This document shows, piece after piece, positions 53,040-62,585 of a DNA stretch of 64,000 nucleotides. The translations under genes and the position numbers were made by a program. How positions within the stretch are numbered: the first letter of the stretch is position 1; each line of letters begins with the position of its first letter. Origin of the DNA: an uncultured Corynebacterium sp. (GTDB taxonomy: Bacteria; Actinomycetota; Actinomycetes; Mycobacteriales; Mycobacteriaceae); contig NZ_CAMIFY010000008.1 in the NCBI RefSeq assembly GCF_946222985.1, positions 1-64,000 of the forward strand. Direction: 5' to 3'. A model generated the notes under the pieces. The model had not been told where the DNA came from and did not search any database. It saw only the letters and a list, made by a program, of their open reading frames with translations.

Positions 53040-54460
53040 GAGTCGTTGCCATCCTTAGTCTTTACTGCAACTTTGGTGGAGTTCCGCCGGCGGGTCGCCC
53101 GCCTCCGGACGGTTCCGACGATGCTGGTGTTAGCGCCGATCGTCTGGAATGTAATGAGCATCAGCGCGATCGACCGAAGCGCGTTGGCGGTCGCTGATGC
53201 GATCGCAATGCCGTTCGCCCCAAGTGTCGGGTAGATGATTATCGCCAGAACAATGCTTACGGCCACGCTGGCAAGGATGATTGTTGCCGCGAGCAGTTGC
53301 CGACCACTGAGCATGAGGATTTCTTCCGCCGGGCCGCATGCCGATGCGACGAGGAACCCCAGGCTGAGGATGACCAACGTCGGCCAAGCATCGACGTAGT
53401 CTTTGCCGTATAGGAGCTCTATTACGGGCCGACCGACGGTCAACACTGCTGTAAGAACGGCGCTGGTCAGGAAAACTTGCCAACCGACCGTCTTGTCGAT
53501 GTGCCCCATCGTTGCTTTGTGATCCTGTGCTGAAACCGACTCGGCAAGCCGCGTGTACACGACCGTTTGGATGGAAGTTAGGCCCATGGCCACTACGGCA
53601 AGGCCGGCAAGTGCGACTTTGTAATGTCCCGCTCCTTCGAGGTCACCGAAGACATTGAACAAAATGAGATCGACGTTGCCGGTGAGTACTTTGGAGCCGC
53701 CGAGCACGGACATGGTGGCCACCAGTGGGATGAATTCTCGCCACGACACGGTTTCGTTGGCCGGCTCGCCCGTCAACGCAACTTTGAGTGAGGACCTGAG
53801 CATGAAGGTGCCGACGAGAAGTCCGAAGAGCGTGGCAGCCGAGTAAGCGATGGCTCCCGAGGTTGCGGAGACGCCTCCTGCGATAACGAGGATTGCTGAG
53901 ACGATCACGGCGGTTGCCACAGGGCGGACGAGGAGATCGGGAACCTGTGATTTGACGGCGGACCCCAGGCCTTGCATGGCGCCGATCCGGTTTCGATCCG
54001 CAGCCATCATGGGGGCAATGCACGCGGAGAGTATGACGCCGGTCGCCATGCCCGCGACGTTGATGTCGGTGGCCCACATCAGGATCGCTATGAGCCCGAG
54101 CACCGGTGTCAGCGCGAGGAAAGTCCGGGCGCCGAGTTTCATGATCTGGGGTATCCGCCCCGTATCTCCCGCCACTCGTGCCTTGGCGACTTCTTTCGTT
54201 ATGGCCCGAGAGAGGCCCGTGGAGAAGGGGATCGCCATCACAGCGGCGACGGAGAGGATGATCCCGTACCGACCGAATTCTTCGGGCCCGAGAAGTCGGG
54301 CCATGAGAATAGAGACCGCGAACGTCAAGATCCCGCTGACCGCACGCAAGCCCAGGGATCGTACGTAGGAGGACCTGATGAGGCTGCGTACCCGTCCAGC
54401 TTGCGTCTCTCTCGAAGCGGAACCCCTCTTGGGGCTAAACCCGGACGCTTCCCGAGGCAT
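53036..54460 (-). CDS. Polysaccharide flippase (Wzx/MATE-like)
   Basis: A 474-aa membrane protein with 12-14 spans. The start of the first repeat, LMARLLGPEEFGRYGIILSV, is the hallmark of the oligosaccharide flippase family, and ELLYGKDYVDAWPTLVILSLG lies in the second half as usual. It should move undecaprenyl-linked repeat units across the membrane. It starts directly after the capG stop and overlaps the polymerase gene, so capF-capG-wzx-wzy form one transcript. Confidence 0.85.
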   Translation of the reverse strand: MPREASGFSPKRGSASRETQAGRVRSLIRSSYVRSLGLRAVSGILTFAVSILMARLLGPEEFGRYGIILSVAAVMAIPFSTGLSRAITKEVAKARVAGDTGRIPQIMKLGARTFLALTPVLGLIAILMWATDINVAGMATGVILSACIAPMMAADRNRIGAMQGLGSAVKSQVPDLLVRPVATAVIVSAILVIAGGVSATSGAIAYSAATLFGLLVGTFMLRSSLKVALTGEPANETVSWREFIPLVATMSVLGGSKVLTGNVDLILFNVFGDLEGAGHYKVALAGLAVVAMGLTSIQTVVYTRLAESVSAQDHKATMGHIDKTVGWQVFLTSAVLTAVLTVGRPVIELLYGKDYVDAWPTLVILSLGFLVASACGPAEEILMLSGRQLLAATIILASVAVSIVLAIIIYPTLGANGIAIASATANALRSIALMLITFQTIGANTSIVGTVRRRATRRRNSTKVAVKTKDGNDS

Positions 54461-55624
54461 TTACTTCCGGACCCCGGTTCGCATGTGATGGGTCGCCGCG
54501 GTGGAACGAATGAGGTTGACGACGCGCCGCGAGGAATCCGAGATCGTGTAGTCGACCGGGCAAACGGTCGGGCCGAAGTTGTCCCACTGGCTGATCGTCA
54601 GGCGAACGGCGTCGACGACGTCGTCCGGGTCGAGTCCCGTGGTGATGATCGCGCCGGTGTCGATGGCTTCGGGGCGTTCGATGGCGTCGCGCAGGGTGAC
54701 GGCCGGGAATTGCAGCATCGTGGACTCCTCGCTGATCGTCCCCGAATCGGAGATGACGCAACGGGCGTTCTTCTGCAGGTGGTTGTAATCGTGGAAACCG
54801 AGCGGCTCGTGAAAACGCACGTCCGCGTCGCCGGCGGCGTCGGAATCGCCAGTGCCACCCGATGCCGTGATTCCGTACTGGTCCAGGCGCTTGCGGGTGC
54901 GCGGGTGCGTCGAGACCAGAACGGGGCAACCCTGATCGCGAGCGACGGCGGCCAGTGAATCGACGACGCCCTGCAGGCGATCCTCGCGGTCGACGTTTTC
55001 TTCCCGGTGGGTGGAAGCGAGGATGTAACCGCCCTTTTCCAAGCCGAGTCGGGAGAGCACGTCCGACGCATCGATCTGGTCGCCGTAAGCGTCGAGCACC
55101 TCGCGCATCGGCGAACCCATGATCACCACGCGAGCCGGGTGCAGGCCCTCGGCCAGAAGGTTCCTCCGCGAGTGCTCGGTGTAGACGAGGTTGTAGTCGC
55201 TGACGTGGTCGACCAGGTGCCGGTTGATCTCCTCCGGCACATTCGGGTCGAAGGAACGATTGCCGGCCTCGAGGTGATAGACCGGCACCTTCATGCGGCG
55301 GGCCATCAACGCGGCGATGCAGGAGTTGGTGTCACCGAGGACGATCAGGGCATCGGGCTCGTGCTCGCGAATGGCCGTCTCGGTCCCGCGCAGGACGTCG
55401 CCGAGCACGGCGCCGAGCGACGAAGTGTCGCAGCCCATGTGCACGTCGGGAGAGCGCAAACCGAGGTCCTCGAAGAACACCTCGTTGAGGGTCCGGTCCC
55501 AGTTCTGCCCGGTGTGCACGAGGACGTGATCGAACGCGTCCTCCATCGCCACGATGACGCGGGAGAGGCGGATGATCTCCGGCCGCGTGCCGACGACGGT
55601 CATTACCTTCAATTTTCCGGACAC
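54461..55624 (-). CDS. capG: UDP-N-acetyl sugar 2-epimerase, CapG/FnlC type
   Basis: A 387-aa enzyme of the WecB family: MTVVGTRPEIIRLSRVI at the N-terminus, HTGQNWD, LEAGNRSFD, ILASTHREENVD and SDSGTISEES near the C-terminus. The HLEAGNRSFD form (not LRTGD) and partner genes point to CapG/FnlC, which makes UDP-L-FucNAc from UDP-L-PneNAc. GTG start; ATG eight codons in is a possible alternative. Two nt separate it from the capF stop. Confidence 0.87.
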   Translation of the reverse strand: MSGKLKVMTVVGTRPEIIRLSRVIVAMEDAFDHVLVHTGQNWDRTLNEVFFEDLGLRSPDVHMGCDTSSLGAVLGDVLRGTETAIREHEPDALIVLGDTNSCIAALMARRMKVPVYHLEAGNRSFDPNVPEEINRHLVDHVSDYNLVYTEHSRRNLLAEGLHPARVVIMGSPMREVLDAYGDQIDASDVLSRLGLEKGGYILASTHREENVDREDRLQGVVDSLAAVARDQGCPVLVSTHPRTRKRLDQYGITASGGTGDSDAAGDADVRFHEPLGFHDYNHLQKNARCVISDSGTISEESTMLQFPAVTLRDAIERPEAIDTGAIITTGLDPDDVVDAVRLTISQWDNFGPTVCPVDYTISDSSRRVVNLIRSTAATHHMRTGVRK

Positions 55625-55626
55625 GG

Positions 55627-56739
55627 TCAGACTTCCTCGGGGTAGGTGTCGGGATCGGCGGGGTCGAACGACTCGTTGATCCAGAACTGCGTGTACAAGG
55701 TTTCGTCACCGGTGTTGGTGATGTTGTGGGTCCAACCGCACGGCATGTCGACGGCCACGGGAGCTTCACCGGTGGCGTCGACGTCGATGCGTTCGTCGGT
55801 GCCGGACTTGCGCAGCGAAATGCGCGCGGACCCGGCCAACACCACGAATCGCTCGACCTTGCGCAGGTGGAGATGGTTGCCGCGGGTGATGCCGGGCACC
55901 GTCGTGGAGAAGCTGACCTGACCACCGCCGTCCACACGGAGTGTCTCGACGAAGGAACCGCGCGGATCCGAGTGGGGCGTCAGGGGAGTGGCCGGGCGGG
56001 CCGGCACCGCGTGGGACAGGTACGCCGCCGCCAGCTCCGCGGTGAACGAATCGCGCAGATTCGGCAAACCGCCGTGGTCGGCATACGGCGCGTGGATGTC
56101 CTTCAGACGCTGCAGCAAGTCGGGCACGGTCGTCGATCGCACCGGCGCGTCGGCGTCGGTGACGGGATGACGGCCGGCCGGAGCGTCGGAAAGCAGCAGT
56201 TCCGCGGCATGGCGCGCGGCGAGCAAGGTGATCGGATTGTCGCCGTGGACCTGCGGTTCCTCGCCTGCGAGCAGGGCGTCGATGAACGTAGAGGTGACCA
56301 TGTTGTGCTTCGGTCGGCCATGCTCGCCGAAAAGATTGGGCAGCAGCCATTCGACGCACGGAGCCCCGATCTCCGTGGAGGCTTCGGCGATGGCGTCGCC
56401 CGCTGCGGCCTTCGCTTCCCCGTACGCCGTGCCGGTCTGCGTGGTGCCCGCGACGGTGATTCGTCCCGGCTTCACCGTGGCCGTGCGCAGCGCGGCGGCC
56501 GTGCGCTCGCCGGCCTCGCGGGTCATCGCCGCGGCGTCGTCAAGCGACTTGCCCTCCGGCGGCCGGTTGCAGGCCGCGAGATGAACGACGAAATCGGCGC
56601 CGTCGACTGCGGCGGCCAACTCATCCTCCCGGCCGGGACGGGCCGAGGCTTCGCGGATCTCCCACCCGCGCGTGCGGGCATGGAGCGCAACGTGCCAGCC
56701 GAGGAACCCACCGGCGCCGATGATGGCGATCGTCGTCAT
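55627..56739 (-). CDS. capF: Bifunctional UDP-sugar epimerase/reductase CapF (SDR + cupin)
   Basis: A 370-aa two-domain enzyme. The N-terminal SDR has IAIIGAGGFLGWHVAL and LPNLFGEHGRPKHN, matching the reductase. The cupin (about 250-370) has TRGNHLHLRKVERFVVLAG, metal-binding His included, and catalyses 3-epimerisation. CapF acts between CapE and CapG in UDP-L-FucNAc synthesis. First gene of capF-capG-wzx-wzy; divergent from the aminotransferase gene. Confidence 0.9.
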   Translation of the reverse strand: MTTIAIIGAGGFLGWHVALHARTRGWEIREASARPGREDELAAAVDGADFVVHLAACNRPPEGKSLDDAAAMTREAGERTAAALRTATVKPGRITVAGTTQTGTAYGEAKAAAGDAIAEASTEIGAPCVEWLLPNLFGEHGRPKHNMVTSTFIDALLAGEEPQVHGDNPITLLAARHAAELLLSDAPAGRHPVTDADAPVRSTTVPDLLQRLKDIHAPYADHGGLPNLRDSFTAELAAAYLSHAVPARPATPLTPHSDPRGSFVETLRVDGGGQVSFSTTVPGITRGNHLHLRKVERFVVLAGSARISLRKSGTDERIDVDATGEAPVAVDMPCGWTHNITNTGDETLYTQFWINESFDPADPDTYPEEV

Positions 56740-56978
56740 TTCGTAGTCCGCCCCTTTCCAATAGATGGTCGAACCAAGCCCGACGTTATCGGGACTACAT
56801 TAACCGGCGAGAGCCTCTCCCGTTGGCCCGCCGCGAGATCCGGGGGTGAGCAGCGCCAACACCTAAACCCATCCATGTGATTCGTGGGATACTGCCGAGC
56901 GTGCCACCCGCATGGGGGTGTGTTTGACTGAGGTCAAGTACCGGCGCCCCGGATGAAACGAAATAGGAGAAGCACACA

Positions 56979-58124
56979 GTGCCCGAGCGGATTTTCATGT
57001 CTTCACCCGATGTCGGTGCGAACGAGGAGGCTGCCCTGATCAGGGCGTTCCGTTCCGGGTTCATTGCTCCGCTGGGCCCCGAAGTCGACGCCTTCGAATC
57101 GGAAGTGGCGGCGCGGTGCGGTCGTGAACACGCGGTGGCGTTGGCATCGGGAACCTCGGCCTTGCACCTCGGCCTCATCGACATGGGAATCGGGGTCGGT
57201 GACCGGGTTCTCACCGCATCGATGACATTCGTCGCCACCGCGAACGCGATCCAGTACTCGGGTGCGGAGCAGGTGTTCGTCGATGCCGCCGACGACGGAA
57301 ACATCGACGTCGACTTGCTGGCCGAAGCCGCCGAGACGCTGCGCTCCGAGGGAACGCCGGCGTCGGCGATCGTTCCCGTCGACATGGTCGGGCGGGTCTG
57401 TCGAGCCGAAGAGATCGATGCCATCGCCGCCGAGTACGGGATCCCCGTTCTGTGGGACGCCGCCGAATCCTTCGGCGCCACGCACCGGGGTCGACCGGCC
57501 GGATCGTTCGGCGATGCGGCCGTCGTCTCCTTCAACGGCAACAAGATCATGACCACGTCCGGCGGAGGAATGCTCCTGACGGACTCCGCCGAGACCGCGG
57601 ACAAGGCCCGTTATCTTTCCACGCAGGCCCGAGTGCCCGCCGTCCACTACGAGCACGTCGACGTCGGTTACAACTACCGGATGTCCAACCTGTTGGCGGG
57701 GCTCGGGCGCGCGCAGCTCGCGCGTTTGGACGAGATGATCACCGCACGCCGGGCCAATCGGGAGATGTACCGCGAATTGTTCGCCGGCATCGCCGGCGTG
57801 CGCATCTTCCAGGATGAGCCGATTTCGGACGACAGCTCGGACAACTGCTGGTTGACGGCGATCGTCGTGGACCCCGACGAGGCGCCGTTCACCGCCGAGG
57901 AACTGCGACTGCACTTGGCCGAAGAAAACATCGAGACGCGTCCACTGTGGAAGCCCATGCACTTGCAGCCTTTGTTCCGGGACCGCCGGGCATTCGTCAA
58001 CGGGACCTCCGAGGAACTCTTCCGGACGGGACTCACCCTTCCGTCGGGGTCGGCGTTGACCGTTGAACAGAAGTCGCGCATCGGTGAGTCGATCAGCAAC
58101 TTCCTCCGCGAAGCGAGGAGCTAG
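56979..58124 (+). CDS. DegT/DnrJ/EryC1-family sugar aminotransferase
   Basis: A 381-aa PLP enzyme: ALASGTSALHLGL, MTFVATANAIQYSGA, LWDAAESFGATHRGRPAGSFGDAAVVSFNGNKIM (read in parts), where the Lys of NGNK binds PLP. Close in form to PglE/PseC, which aminate the 4-keto group of UDP-6-deoxy-HexNAc. GTG start with AGGAGA about 10 nt upstream. The following gene encodes a fused transferase (3-nt gap). The 239-nt gap to capF holds the divergent control region; TTTGACT at 56923-56929 is a possible -35 without a clear -10. Confidence 0.87.
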   Translation: MPERIFMSSPDVGANEEAALIRAFRSGFIAPLGPEVDAFESEVAARCGREHAVALASGTSALHLGLIDMGIGVGDRVLTASMTFVATANAIQYSGAEQVFVDAADDGNIDVDLLAEAAETLRSEGTPASAIVPVDMVGRVCRAEEIDAIAAEYGIPVLWDAAESFGATHRGRPAGSFGDAAVVSFNGNKIMTTSGGGMLLTDSAETADKARYLSTQARVPAVHYEHVDVGYNYRMSNLLAGLGRAQLARLDEMITARRANREMYRELFAGIAGVRIFQDEPISDDSSDNCWLTAIVVDPDEAPFTAEELRLHLAEENIETRPLWKPMHLQPLFRDRRAFVNGTSEELFRTGLTLPSGSALTVEQKSRIGESISNFLREARS

Positions 58125-58127
58125 ACA

Positions 58128-59987
58128 ATGGAAGACCCGAAGATCCTTTTCGTCGGTCAGTGGTTCCCTCCGGAACCCGTGCGCATCCCCGTCGTCACGG
58201 TTGAAGCCCTGGACAAGGCATCGAGTCAGGTGACCGTTCTCACCGGCAAACCCAACTACCCCGAGGGTGAACTCCACGCCGGCTTCGATCAACGACGGAC
58301 GGAGTCGATCGAAGACGGCCGGACCGTCATCCGTACGGCGGAGTTCCCGTCGCACTCCGGCTCCGCGAAGGGCCGCATAGCCAACTATTTGTCGTGGGCG
58401 GCTTCGGCCGTTCCCGAAGCGATCCGGCACGGACGCCGCCATGACGTGGTGTTCGTCTACGGCTCGCCGATAACCGCCGCGGTGCCGGCCCTGGTTTCGA
58501 AATTGGTCAACGGCACGCCCGTGGTGATGCAGGTCCAGGACTTTTGGCCCGAATCGGTCTTCGGCTTCTCGTCCGGAAACGGCATGCGCCGATTCCGTCC
58601 GATCTTGAATCGGATCTGCGACGCCGTCTACCGGAACGCCGATGCTCTGATCGCGATATCTCCCGGCGCCGTGGATCGCCTCGTCGATAGGGGAGTGGAT
58701 CCGTCGAAGATAACGATGATCTACAACCCGTCTTCGGATGAAGCCTCCGGCCCACTGGCGACCGCGCCTCGATCGGAACGGGGATTGAAGCTTCTGTACG
58801 GGGGCAACATCGGCCCGGCGCAGCGCCTTGACGTTCTCGTTGACGCCGTGGCGGCGAACCCGAAAGTGCACTTGACCATCAGCGGCCGAGGCATCAGCCG
58901 TGATGAGCTGGCGCAACGTGTCGTCGAGATCGGTGCGGAGAACATCGAGTTCAGGGAACCGGTATTCGGTGATGCGTACCGGGAACTCGTGGCCGCGCAT
59001 GATGCCATGGTCGTGTCCCTCGCCGATGAAGAAGTCTTCGAGTACACGATGCCCTCGAAGACGCAGGCCATCATGGCTTATGGGCGACCGATCCTGGGAA
59101 TCTGCGCCGGTGATCTGGCCCGGGTGGTCAGAGACTCCGGTGCAGGCTGGACAAGCGCACCCGAAGACGTCGCGGAGTTGACGAACTTGATCGCCGAGGT
59201 CGCGGAGCTGCCCGAGGATCACTTCGATGAACTTGGCCGCCGAGGGCGGGACTTCTACGAAAGCAACATGAGTCGGAAAGCGTTCGACCAGTCGGTCAAG
59301 AACGTCGTTTCGGAGGTGGCGGGAACGACGTCTCGACGCAAGGCTCCAAATCGCTCCCGCGGCAAGTCGCGGTCGTCACTCGGGATGAAGCGATCCCTCG
59401 ACCTCGCCGTATCGGTGCCGGTCTTTCTCGCCAGTCTCCCGATCCAGGCAGCGGCGGCCGTCGCGATTCGCGTGACGATGGGCAAGCCGGTGCTTTTCGA
59501 ACAGCGCCGTCCAGGGCTCAACGGTGAGATTTTCGTGATGAAGAAGTTCCGGACGATGCTGACCCCGGAACAAGCCGGCGGTGCAACCGACAATGCGTCC
59601 CGTCTGACGAAGGTCGGCAAGTGGCTGCGCGCCACGAGCATCGATGAACTGCCGACCCTCATGAACGTGGTCAAGGGAGACATGAGTCTGGTCGGCCCCA
59701 GGCCCCTGTTGGAGTCGTACTTGGAACGGTATACCCCGGAACAGGCGAGGCGTCACGAAGTGAAACCGGGCATCACGGGTCTCGCGCAGATGATCGGGCG
59801 CAACGGGCTCACCTGGGAAGAAAAGTTCGCGCTCGATGTCGAGTACGTCGATGGTCGGAGCTTCCTGGGTGATTTGAAGATCATCGTGGGCACGGTGTTG
59901 CCGGTGCTCACTCGAAAGGGGATCTCGCCCGATGGGGCCGCGACCATGCCCGAATTCAAAGGGACGAAGCTGACGGATGACGCCTAA
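58128..59987 (+). CDS. Fusion of glycosyltransferase (GT4) and monotopic phosphoglycosyltransferase
   Basis: A 619-aa protein with two enzymes. Residues 1-400 are a GT4 of the WbuB/FucNAc-transferase type (GQWFPPEPVR, QDFWPESVFG, LLYGGNIGPAQRLD). After a basic linker (about 400-420), residues 420-619 are a bacterial sugar transferase (PglC/WcaJ type): KRSLDLAVSVPV with the re-entrant hydrophobic helix, QRRPGLNGEIFVMKKFRTM, SIDELPTLMNVVKGDMSLVGPRP and VKPGITGLAQ. The latter starts repeat units on undecaprenyl phosphate and the former adds the next sugar. Confidence 0.88.
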   Translation: MEDPKILFVGQWFPPEPVRIPVVTVEALDKASSQVTVLTGKPNYPEGELHAGFDQRRTESIEDGRTVIRTAEFPSHSGSAKGRIANYLSWAASAVPEAIRHGRRHDVVFVYGSPITAAVPALVSKLVNGTPVVMQVQDFWPESVFGFSSGNGMRRFRPILNRICDAVYRNADALIAISPGAVDRLVDRGVDPSKITMIYNPSSDEASGPLATAPRSERGLKLLYGGNIGPAQRLDVLVDAVAANPKVHLTISGRGISRDELAQRVVEIGAENIEFREPVFGDAYRELVAAHDAMVVSLADEEVFEYTMPSKTQAIMAYGRPILGICAGDLARVVRDSGAGWTSAPEDVAELTNLIAEVAELPEDHFDELGRRGRDFYESNMSRKAFDQSVKNVVSEVAGTTSRRKAPNRSRGKSRSSLGMKRSLDLAVSVPVFLASLPIQAAAAVAIRVTMGKPVLFEQRRPGLNGEIFVMKKFRTMLTPEQAGGATDNASRLTKVGKWLRATSIDELPTLMNVVKGDMSLVGPRPLLESYLERYTPEQARRHEVKPGITGLAQMIGRNGLTWEEKFALDVEYVDGRSFLGDLKIIVGTVLPVLTRKGISPDGAATMPEFKGTKLTDDA

Positions 59988-60579
59988 AGGGCGGCATCGA
60001 CTTCGCTCACGAACGAAGCGTCGCATTGCCGGTGGCGGGAGCCCCCATCCGCTGGTCGTTCTGGTCGCGCTGTGTTTCGTGGTATCTCTGTGCGTCACCG
60101 CATGGCTGGCATTTCCTCCGCAGTCGGAGCCCGACGACAGCGATGCGGTCGTCTCGTTGGCTGGTGGCCCCGGGAGAACCCAGCATGCATTGGAGTTGGT
60201 CGATTCCGGAGTGTCGGAACGGCTCTACGTATCGCACCCGAGCGACGATCGCATTTCGCTGAACGGGAGGCTGTGCGATGGTGACGGTGCCGGGGAGGAT
60301 GTGGGCGCACAAGTTTTCTGCTTTCAACCCGAGCCCGTCAACACAGTGGGCGAAGCGTCCGGCGTTGCGGACTTGGCAGAACGTCACGACGTTGCCTCCG
60401 CCGTCGTCGTGACGAACCGGTTCCATGCGCGGCGCGCCCACATGGTGTTCGACCGGTGCACCGACTTGGAGGTCGTGGTGGTGCACGTCCCTGATCTCGG
60501 TGGGATCCGGACGGTGCAGAGAATCGTCTATGAATTCGGTGCGCTGCTCAAAGACGTGGTGCTGAGATCGTGCCGGTGA
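59977..60579 (+). CDS. DUF218 (YdcF/SanA-like) membrane protein
   Basis: A 200-aa protein with a basic N-terminus, one span (about 25-45) and an extracytoplasmic DUF218 domain: AVVSLAGGPGRTQHALEL, EPVNTVGEA and VVVTNRFHARRAHMVFDRC. DUF218 proteins such as SanA and ElyC affect envelope polymers in other bacteria. It overlaps the end of the fusion gene by 11 nt. Three Cys residues in the domain are unusual for this compartment and could form a disulfide. Confidence 0.82.
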   Translation: MTPKGRHRLRSRTKRRIAGGGSPHPLVVLVALCFVVSLCVTAWLAFPPQSEPDDSDAVVSLAGGPGRTQHALELVDSGVSERLYVSHPSDDRISLNGRLCDGDGAGEDVGAQVFCFQPEPVNTVGEASGVADLAERHDVASAVVVTNRFHARRAHMVFDRCTDLEVVVVHVPDLGGIRTVQRIVYEFGALLKDVVLRSCR

Positions 60580-60610
60580 GTGTTACCGGCCGTACAAGGG
60601 GGCGAGGGGC

Positions 60611-61279
60611 TCAAGGCATTCGCTTTTTCACCGTGGAGGGAACACCCGCGGCGAGATGATTGGGCGGGACATCCGCGGTCACGGCGGCCCCGGACGCGAT
60701 GTACGCCCCCGCTCCGACGATCACGCCGGGGTTGATGACGCTGTTGGCACCGAGCGTGGCACCTTCGCCGATGCAGGCGTAACCGCTGATCGCGTTGAGG
60801 GGAAAAACGGTCACGAAGTCGTCGAGGACCACGTCGTGGCCGAGGGTGCAGTTCATGTTGAGCTGTGCATGCTCGCCGATCGTGACGTTGCTGCTGACTC
60901 TCGTACCCGGGCAAATCACCGTCCCGGCTCCGATCGTGACACCGAGGCCGATGGTCGTGTCGGGGTGGATCAACGTCGCGGGCGCCAATCCCGCGTCCAT
61001 TGCTCGTCGGGCGAGCCATCTCCGAGTGCCGCCGTCGCCGATGGCGACGACGAATGCGGTGCCCGATGGAAGACCCGCAATTTCGGCCATGCCGCCAAGA
61101 TGGGTTGCCCCGATTGCATCGAGCTTGGATTCGTCGGGGTGTCCGTCGTCGATGAACCCGAGGAAGCGGTAATGGCCGGTCGCGTCTTCCCGGGTCGCGT
61201 CGGCGATGATGTCCGTGAGGTAGCTGAAGACCCCGCGGCCGAAACCGCCCGCGCCGATGATGACGATGGGTGTGGTCAT
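60611..61279 (-). CDS. NeuD/PglD-like sugar O/N-acyltransferase
   Basis: A 222-aa left-handed beta-helix enzyme with the PglD_N Rossmann part (PIVIIGAGGFGRGVFSYL) followed by hexapeptide repeats (IGLGVTIGAGTVIC, LGANSVINPGVIVG). The catalytic His is in NCTLGHDVVL. In the bacillosamine route PglD acetylates the 4-amino group made by PglE; the aminotransferase gene is 2.5 kb upstream. A TAAGTT box ends 7 nt before the ATG on this strand. Confidence 0.87.
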   Translation of the reverse strand: MTTPIVIIGAGGFGRGVFSYLTDIIADATREDATGHYRFLGFIDDGHPDESKLDAIGATHLGGMAEIAGLPSGTAFVVAIGDGGTRRWLARRAMDAGLAPATLIHPDTTIGLGVTIGAGTVICPGTRVSSNVTIGEHAQLNMNCTLGHDVVLDDFVTVFPLNAISGYACIGEGATLGANSVINPGVIVGAGAYIASGAAVTADVPPNHLAAGVPSTVKKRMP

Positions 61280-61503
61280 GTACCGCAACTTACCGGGTCG
61301 TCGTCGGCGGCGGTGTCGTGCGGGCCGGCCGAATGGCCATGCGTTCGGAGCATGGAGGGGAGGATCCCGAGTGGCCTCGGGCACGGGGGCGATTCGGGCC
61401 GGCCGTGATGTCGATTCGGCTATCTTGTTTCCGCCCGACACCGTATCGTTACCGCCGACACTGAACCGTTACCCGGGTTTCGCCGGGAGACGAGGGGAGA
61501 AGC

Positions 61504-62559
61504 ATGGGAAGCGGAGGGCGCAAGCTGCCGTGGGCGTCGCGTTCGGAACGCCGGGCTGGCGCATCCGACGACGGCTACCCCAGGGGCGCCCGCGTCCGCG
61601 CGTGGATCGACGACTTCCGCGCCAACGACGACGGCGACAACCACAAGCGGGCCATCGCCATCGTCGCCCTGCTCCTCGGTTACGCCTGCTTGCTCGGCTT
61701 CCCGCTGTTCTTCGGCACCAACGGCCTCCTGCCAGGCTTCCTGCTCGGTGCGGCGCTGATCCTGCCGTCCGGCTGGTGGTTCTGGCGCAAGTCCCGTGAG
61801 AACCGGCTCGCGCTCGCCGACGACGCCCCCGCCGAAATGCGCGACCACAAGTGGCGCTTCGTCGCCCCGGTCTCGGTGCTGCTCGCCGGAGTGGGAGTCT
61901 TCGCCGCCACCGGTGCCGAACGGCCGGCCGAGCCGACGTTGCTCGAGCGCATCGTCGCCCCCGACCGCGTGCCCGATCGGTTGAAGGACAAGCCCGCCGA
62001 GGTCGACGTCGACGAGGCGGGCGAGTCACCGAGCTGGCTCGACAACTTCGCCGACACCCTCGGCATCGGAGGCCGCGACGATTCTGCGACGACCACGCCG
62101 AATCAGCCGACGGCCACCAATGACCCGACGGGTACTCGTCCGCCGGGCCGCCCCGGTCCCACCGGCGATCCGACGACGACCCGTCCGAGCACGGAATCGT
62201 CGACGACCCGGACCCCGAGCGAGACCGAATCCGAGACCGACACCGGCGACCCCACGACGTCGCCGTCGGACCCGACGACGACCGAGCCGACCACGCCGAC
62301 CGATCCGACTCCCACGGACCCGTCTCCGACCAACCCGTCGCCGAGCCCGACGACCACGGAATCACCGGGCGCCGACGAGCCGCCCGAGTGGTCCGACGAC
62401 TACATGGAAGACGACCAGGGCCGTGCCGCGTCCCCCAATTCGCGCGTGACGCCGACGACGCAGACGACGCGGTCGACCACCCAGGCGACCACGCAGCCCA
62501 CGGCTCCGACGTCGCAGCAGACGGCCGAGCCGAGCACGGCCGCGGAGCCGGCGAACTAA
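61504..62559 (+). CDS. Membrane protein with long Thr/Pro/Ser-rich tail
   Basis: A 351-aa protein. Three spans are visible (about 48-66, 70-90 and 120-137) behind a basic cytoplasmic N-terminus. From about residue 175 the sequence is a low-complexity Thr/Pro/Ser/Asp region (TTTRPSTESS, PTDPSPTNPSPS), a form expected for O-mannosylated cell-surface stalks in actinobacteria. I do not recognise a domain that explains function. GGGGAG precedes the ATG. Confidence 0.75.
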   Translation: MGSGGRKLPWASRSERRAGASDDGYPRGARVRAWIDDFRANDDGDNHKRAIAIVALLLGYACLLGFPLFFGTNGLLPGFLLGAALILPSGWWFWRKSRENRLALADDAPAEMRDHKWRFVAPVSVLLAGVGVFAATGAERPAEPTLLERIVAPDRVPDRLKDKPAEVDVDEAGESPSWLDNFADTLGIGGRDDSATTTPNQPTATNDPTGTRPPGRPGPTGDPTTTRPSTESSTTRTPSETESETDTGDPTTSPSDPTTTEPTTPTDPTPTDPSPTNPSPSPTTTESPGADEPPEWSDDYMEDDQGRAASPNSRVTPTTQTTRSTTQATTQPTAPTSQQTAEPSTAAEPAN

Positions 62560-62585
62560 CCGCCCAAGCACCACCCCACGAAAAA

